8,566 nucleotides of DNA, from contig CALBBA010000126.1 of assembly GCA_937926755.1 (NCBI GenBank), forward strand, positions 1 to 8,566. The letters run 5' to 3'. The DNA is from an uncultured Collinsella sp. Its GTDB lineage: Bacteria > Actinomycetota > Coriobacteriia > Coriobacteriales > Coriobacteriaceae. The notes beneath the pieces are model-generated. The model was not told where the DNA came from, did not search any database, and saw only the letters and a program-made list of their open reading frames with translations. Made by a program: the position numbers and the translations under genes. Positions 6,291 through 8,566 of this stretch are shown here, piece after piece (within the stretch, counting starts at the first letter, position 1; every line of letters starts with the position of its first letter).

Positions 6291-6605
6291 TTATGCAGCG
6301 GTGATCGAAATCTCCTGGTCGACACCCAACAGCTGAACCACGCGCATCACCGGGGGCTGCACGTTGACGCAGCCAAAACGCTTGCCGTGGTCGACCGCGT
6401 GGTGCGCGGCGCCCACGAGCACGCCAATGCCCGTCGAATCGATGTAGCTCACCTGGGCAAAATCGAGCTCAACGGCCTCAGTGGGCTGCTCGAGCGCCAG
6501 GTCGATGGCGTTGCGCAGGCTATCGGCGTTAGAGATATCGATCTCACCGGTCACCTTAATGGTGTAGAGCTCTGGCGTGGGGTTGGTGGAAATACCCAAA
6601 TCCAT
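6291..6605 (-). CDS. STAS-domain anti-sigma factor antagonist (SpoIIAA/RsbV-like)
   Basis: Single-domain STAS proteins of this type bind an anti-sigma kinase and so free a sigma factor; phosphorylation of a conserved serine switches them off. The 104-residue protein is of normal length and ordered as strand (LYTIKVTGEIDISNA), helix, strand (AVELDFAQVSYIDSTGIGVL), helix, strand. The phospho-acceptor is S57 in the signature YIDSTGIG, preceded by D56. The start ATG (6603-6605) has AAAGGAG seven bases upstream. It lies 51 nt after the aminotransferase stop on the same strand and may be co-transcribed with it. No RsbW/SpoIIAB kinase, sigma factor or PP2C phosphatase is in the window, so its partner is unknown. 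It could instead control a non-sigma target. Confidence 0.92.
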   Translation of the reverse strand: MDLGISTNPTPELYTIKVTGEIDISNADSLRNAIDLALEQPTEAVELDFAQVSYIDSTGIGVLVGAAHHAVDHGKRFGCVNVQPPVMRVVQLLGVDQEISITAA

Positions 6606-6656
6606 GTATACGCTCCTTTACGTATCGAAAGTGCGGATAGTACGGGAAGCCGCGCG

Positions 6657-7961
6657 TTAGGCGCGCTCGGCACGAGCAAGCTCGGCAGCGACAAGCTTAA
6701 CGGCCAGCACCAGCACATCGAGCGCGGCCTCCAGGTCCTCGACCGTGGGATAGCTCGGCGCGATGCGGATGTTGGTGTCGCGCGGGTCCTTGCCATAGGG
6801 CCAGGTAGCACCGGCCGGCGTGAGCTTGACACCCAGGTCGGCGCAAAGCGCGGCGACCTTCTGGGCCGAGCCCTCGGGACCATCGAAGCTTACAAAGTAG
6901 CCGCCGCGGGGGTGCGTCCAGGTGGCGCAGCCCGTGTCGCCCAAGCCCTCGGTGAGCTTGCGCTCAACGGCCTCAAAGCGCGGACGCAGGAACTCGGCAT
7001 GCTTTTTCATGTGCTCCTTGACCGCCTCGATGGTGGGAAGGAAGCGCACGTGGCGCAGTTGGTTGAGCTTATCGGCACTGATGAGGCCGGCCTTCAGGCG
7101 CTTGGAGAACTCGGCGATGACCGCGGGGCTCGCACCGATAAAGCCGATACCGGCGCCCGGGAAGGTGATCTTGGACGTCGAGGCAAAGGCCACTACGCGG
7201 TCCTCGGTGCCCGCCGTGCGGGCAAGATCGAAGATGTTGGCGAGCTCGTCGGTCTCGTCGTACAGGTCGTGCACGCAGTAGGCGTTGTCCCAGAAGATGT
7301 GGAAATCGGGCGCGGCCGTGGGCATCTCGACCAGGCGACGCACAGTGTCCTCGCTAAAGGTGATGCCCGTGGGGTTGGAATACTTGGGCACGCACCAGAT
7401 GCCCTTGATGGAGTCGTCGGCGGCAACGAGGCGCTCGATCTCGTCCATGTCGGGGCCGTTGTCGGTCATCGCGACGGGGACGTTCTCGATGCCCAAGTCG
7501 GCGGTAATGCCAAAGTGGCGATCGTAGCCGGGAACCGGGCACAGGAACTTGACCTTCTTGCCGTCGTGCGCTGCCTCGTAAGCCTCCCAAGGGTCGCTAC
7601 CACACGAGCCGCAACGCCAGAACATACCGGCGATATCGTGCTCGATCAGCAAGCTCGACGAGCCCAGCACGAGCGTCTGCTCGGCGGGGCAACCCAGGAA
7701 CTCCCCCGCTAGCTTGCGTACCGAGGGAATGCCCTCAAAGCAGCCGTAGTTGGAGCAGTCGACGTTGCCGTCGTGCAGATCGGCATCGGCATTGAGAATA
7801 TCGAGCATGGGTCGAGAGATGTCCACCTGGGAGGGCGACGGCTTGCCGCGGGCCATGTCGAGCGCCAGGCCCTTGGCCTTGACCTCGGCGACCTCGGCCT
7901 TGAGCGCCTCGATGGCGGCATCGAGTTCGGTGGTTTCCATCTTCTGGTAGATCGTCTGCAT
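6657..7961 (-). CDS. PLP-dependent aminotransferase, probably aspartate aminotransferase (subgroup Ic)
   Basis: This is a fold-type I, PLP-dependent transaminase that probably interconverts aspartate and 2-oxoglutarate with oxaloacetate and glutamate in the cytoplasm. In the 434-residue protein the PLP Schiff-base lysine is K264 in ASTSKITFPGAGIGF. Other cofactor and substrate residues are N196 in YSNPTG, D225 and Y228 in FWDNAYCVHD, and the carboxylate-binding arginine R399 in NIRIAPSYP. The overall pattern (MARGKPSPSQVDISRPML near the N-terminus, GCFEGIPSVRKL, LVLGSSSL) matches the actinobacterial group Ic aspartate aminotransferases, such as the Corynebacterium and Mycobacterium enzymes. 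That group is sometimes mislabelled alanine-glyoxylate or MocR-like aminotransferase. The start ATG (7959-7961) has an AAAGG site eight bases upstream; M8 is an alternative. The first 30 residues look like a coiled helix. Family is sure, substrate is inferred. Confidence 0.93.
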   Translation of the reverse strand: MQTIYQKMETTELDAAIEALKAEVAEVKAKGLALDMARGKPSPSQVDISRPMLDILNADADLHDGNVDCSNYGCFEGIPSVRKLAGEFLGCPAEQTLVLGSSSLLIEHDIAGMFWRCGSCGSDPWEAYEAAHDGKKVKFLCPVPGYDRHFGITADLGIENVPVAMTDNGPDMDEIERLVAADDSIKGIWCVPKYSNPTGITFSEDTVRRLVEMPTAAPDFHIFWDNAYCVHDLYDETDELANIFDLARTAGTEDRVVAFASTSKITFPGAGIGFIGASPAVIAEFSKRLKAGLISADKLNQLRHVRFLPTIEAVKEHMKKHAEFLRPRFEAVERKLTEGLGDTGCATWTHPRGGYFVSFDGPEGSAQKVAALCADLGVKLTPAGATWPYGKDPRDTNIRIAPSYPTVEDLEAALDVLVLAVKLVAAELARAERA

Positions 7962-8002
7962 GGGTGCGACCTTTCGCGAAGCGGTACGTTGCAGTTCGTC
8001 TA

Positions 8003-8008
8003 AGTATA
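8003..8008 (-). promoter_or_regulatory. Candidate -10 element for the aminotransferase gene
   Basis: TATACT on the minus strand, about 42 nt before the aminotransferase start. Its context (GGCGCTCTATACTTAGACGAA) aligns with the candidate upstream of tatA/B (GGGCGCTATACTTGACCGAA), which supports a shared promoter class. No good -35 hexamer is visible at 16-18 nt. The 149-nt divergent gap (7962-8110) must also drive the plus-strand gene at 8111, but I see no convincing plus-strand promoter in it. Confidence 0.35.
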
Positions 8009-8099
8009 GAGCGCCACCGCCGCAACGGTATGAAGCCGTGATAGATTAAGTTCATCGCAATGAATTACGAATCGCCGCGCATGGCGGCGTGGGGCGCCC

Positions 8100-8106
8100 A
8101 AGGAGG
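8100..8106 (+). promoter_or_regulatory. Strong ribosome binding site that fixes the start of the 84-residue gene
   Basis: AAGGAGG lies four bases before the ATG at 8111-8113. The in-frame ATG at 8060 has no such site and would place this Shine-Dalgarno sequence inside coding sequence. Confidence 0.75.
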
Positions 8107-8110
8107 CACT

Positions 8111-8365
8111 ATGGAGTACGGATCGTTTAGGGCCGAGGAATTCGGCGACCTGCAGCGCCTGGTCGACGGACTGTTTTACGATCGCCACGCCATCGACCGC
8201 CTGGACCTGATCGTGCAGGCCGAGATCTTGAACCTGGCGCCCGATCTCATGGAAATCGTCAACCTGCTACCGCCCGGCTATTACGACCGCCAGTCACTCT
8301 GCGACCAGCTCAACTCCGCCTTGGCCGCCCACGGCTGGGGCGCCGTCTACGGAACGGTGGAATAA
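8111..8365 (+). CDS. Small conserved-looking protein of unknown function (84 residues)
   Basis: I do not recognise this family. The 84-residue product starts MEYGSFRAEEFGDLQRLVDG and looks soluble, acidic and mostly helical. It has no signal peptide, no membrane segment and one cysteine (C64). A helix-rich first half (about 8-53) is followed by the turn LLPPGYYDRQ (52-61), another helix (62-74) and a Gly/Trp-containing end (HGWGAVYGTVE). Codon use is typical of the window: most third positions are G or C, with GAC, CTG, GCC and ATC favoured. With the strong ribosome site, this supports a real gene. It is transcribed divergently from the aminotransferase and followed by a probable terminator. 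Position alone gives no functional clue. Confidence 0.82.
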   Translation: MEYGSFRAEEFGDLQRLVDGLFYDRHAIDRLDLIVQAEILNLAPDLMEIVNLLPPGYYDRQSLCDQLNSALAAHGWGAVYGTVE

Positions 8366-8417
8366 GCCTCGAGGCCGGCGATTTGGCCCGCTTCCCGACC
8401 TTGGCGAGGCTTGTTTT
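8364..8417 (+). terminator. Probable Rho-independent terminator after the 84-residue gene
   Basis: AAGCCTCG (8364-8371, overlapping the stop codon) pairs with CGAGGCTT (8405-8412), giving an 8-bp stem. The 33-nt loop contains a smaller GGCC/GGCC stem (8373-8376 with 8385-8388). A short T-rich stretch (TGTTTT) follows. The long loop and imperfect T-tract lower confidence. Confidence 0.45.
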
Positions 8418-8444
8418 AGGGCTTGTGGCCAAAAAAGGGCAAAT

Positions 8445-8566
8445 ATGAGTACTGTTACTTTTTTAGTAGCAGCGATTCAGGACCCAAATCGACATTTTTG
8501 CGCCCAAATTTGGTCGCGCGCGCAGACGTGGTGTAAGAGTGTCCTGAGGTCCGTCGCTGCAAGTCC
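8445..8566 (+). CDS. Possible small or partial open frame running off the right edge
   Basis: An ATG at 8445-8447 opens a frame (MSTVTFLVAAIQDPNRHF...) with no stop codon before the window ends, giving 40 visible codons. No good Shine-Dalgarno site precedes it (AAAGGGCAAAT), third positions are not GC-biased like the real genes nearby, and it overlaps the inverted-repeat structure. I think it is more likely non-coding than coding, and list it because the end of the frame is not visible. Confidence 0.15.
   Translation, partial: MSTVTFLVAAIQDPNRHFCAQIWSRAQTWCKSVLRSVAAS
8452..8560. other. Nested inverted repeats in the right-hand non-coding region
   Basis: GCAGCGA (8469-8475) is the exact reverse complement of TCGCTGC (8554-8560). 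TCAGGAC (8477-8483) is the exact reverse complement of GTCCTGA (8541-8547). Together they give a 14-bp stem with a 1-nt bulge on one side and a 6-nt bulge on the other, closing a 57-nt interior. Inside, CCAAAT (8484-8489) pairs with ATTTGG (8508-8513). A separate hairpin, CTGTTAC (8452-8458) with GTAGCAG (8466-8472), competes with the long stem because both use 8469-8472. This could be a structured leader or a dispersed intergenic element; function is unknown. Confidence 0.45.

Noticed and set aside
6258..7712. A 484-codon plus-strand open frame opposite the STAS and aminotransferase genes
   Set aside because: It is antisense to two well-supported genes; composition is shadow-like and no ribosome site or domain is seen.
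8060..8110. Upstream ATG start for the 84-residue protein
   Set aside because: No ribosome site precedes 8060, while AAGGAGG sits four bases before the ATG at 8111.

Overview
The window is GC-rich, densely coded bacterial chromosome. Codon use, Shine-Dalgarno sites, the gene set (Tat, HypA/HypB, a subgroup-Ic aspartate-type aminotransferase, a STAS protein) and the Lys/Ala/Thr tail on the topoisomerase suggest an anaerobic actinobacterium of the Coriobacteriia, most like Collinsella. That assignment is inference from protein character; no database was searched.

Layout. (1) Positions 3-872 (+) hold the 3' part of a gene for a single-pass membrane protein with a Pro/Ala-rich N-side and an Asp-rich outer part; its true start lies left of the window. 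(2) Positions 873-1013 are a convergent intergenic gap with a perfect 21-bp inverted repeat (891-948) and a bidirectional Rho-independent terminator (952-991). (3) Positions 1014-6137 are five tightly packed minus-strand genes, in transcription order tatA/B-like, tatC, hypA, hypB, topA. Gaps are 55 nt or less and the first two genes overlap by one base (TAATG). I see no terminator inside, so this may be one operon. (4) Positions 6138-6290 hold a candidate promoter for that operon and a GC-rich inverted repeat. (5) Positions 6291-7961 (-) encode an aminotransferase followed by a STAS-domain anti-sigma factor antagonist. (6) Positions 7962-8110 are a divergent promoter region. (7) Positions 8111-8365 (+) encode an 84-residue protein I do not recognise, followed by a probable terminator. 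(8) Positions 8418-8566 have no recognised gene, but contain nested inverted repeats and an open frame running off the edge.

How the genes fit together. TatA/B and TatC form a twin-arginine translocase, which exports folded cofactor-bearing proteins. HypA and HypB deliver nickel to [NiFe] hydrogenase, whose small subunit is a classic Tat substrate in many bacteria. Linking the two in one transcript is sensible if the organism has a membrane-bound [NiFe] hydrogenase, but no hydrogenase gene is in the window. TopA at the operon end has no obvious functional link to the others.

Most of the window is conventional. The points most worth a second look are the two intergenic structured elements (891-948 and about 8430-8566), the archaeal-type sequence character of the topoisomerase, and the TatA/TatB hybrid protein with its long low-complexity linker and basic C-terminal segment. 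I found no CRISPR array, tRNA, rRNA, transposase or phage gene.
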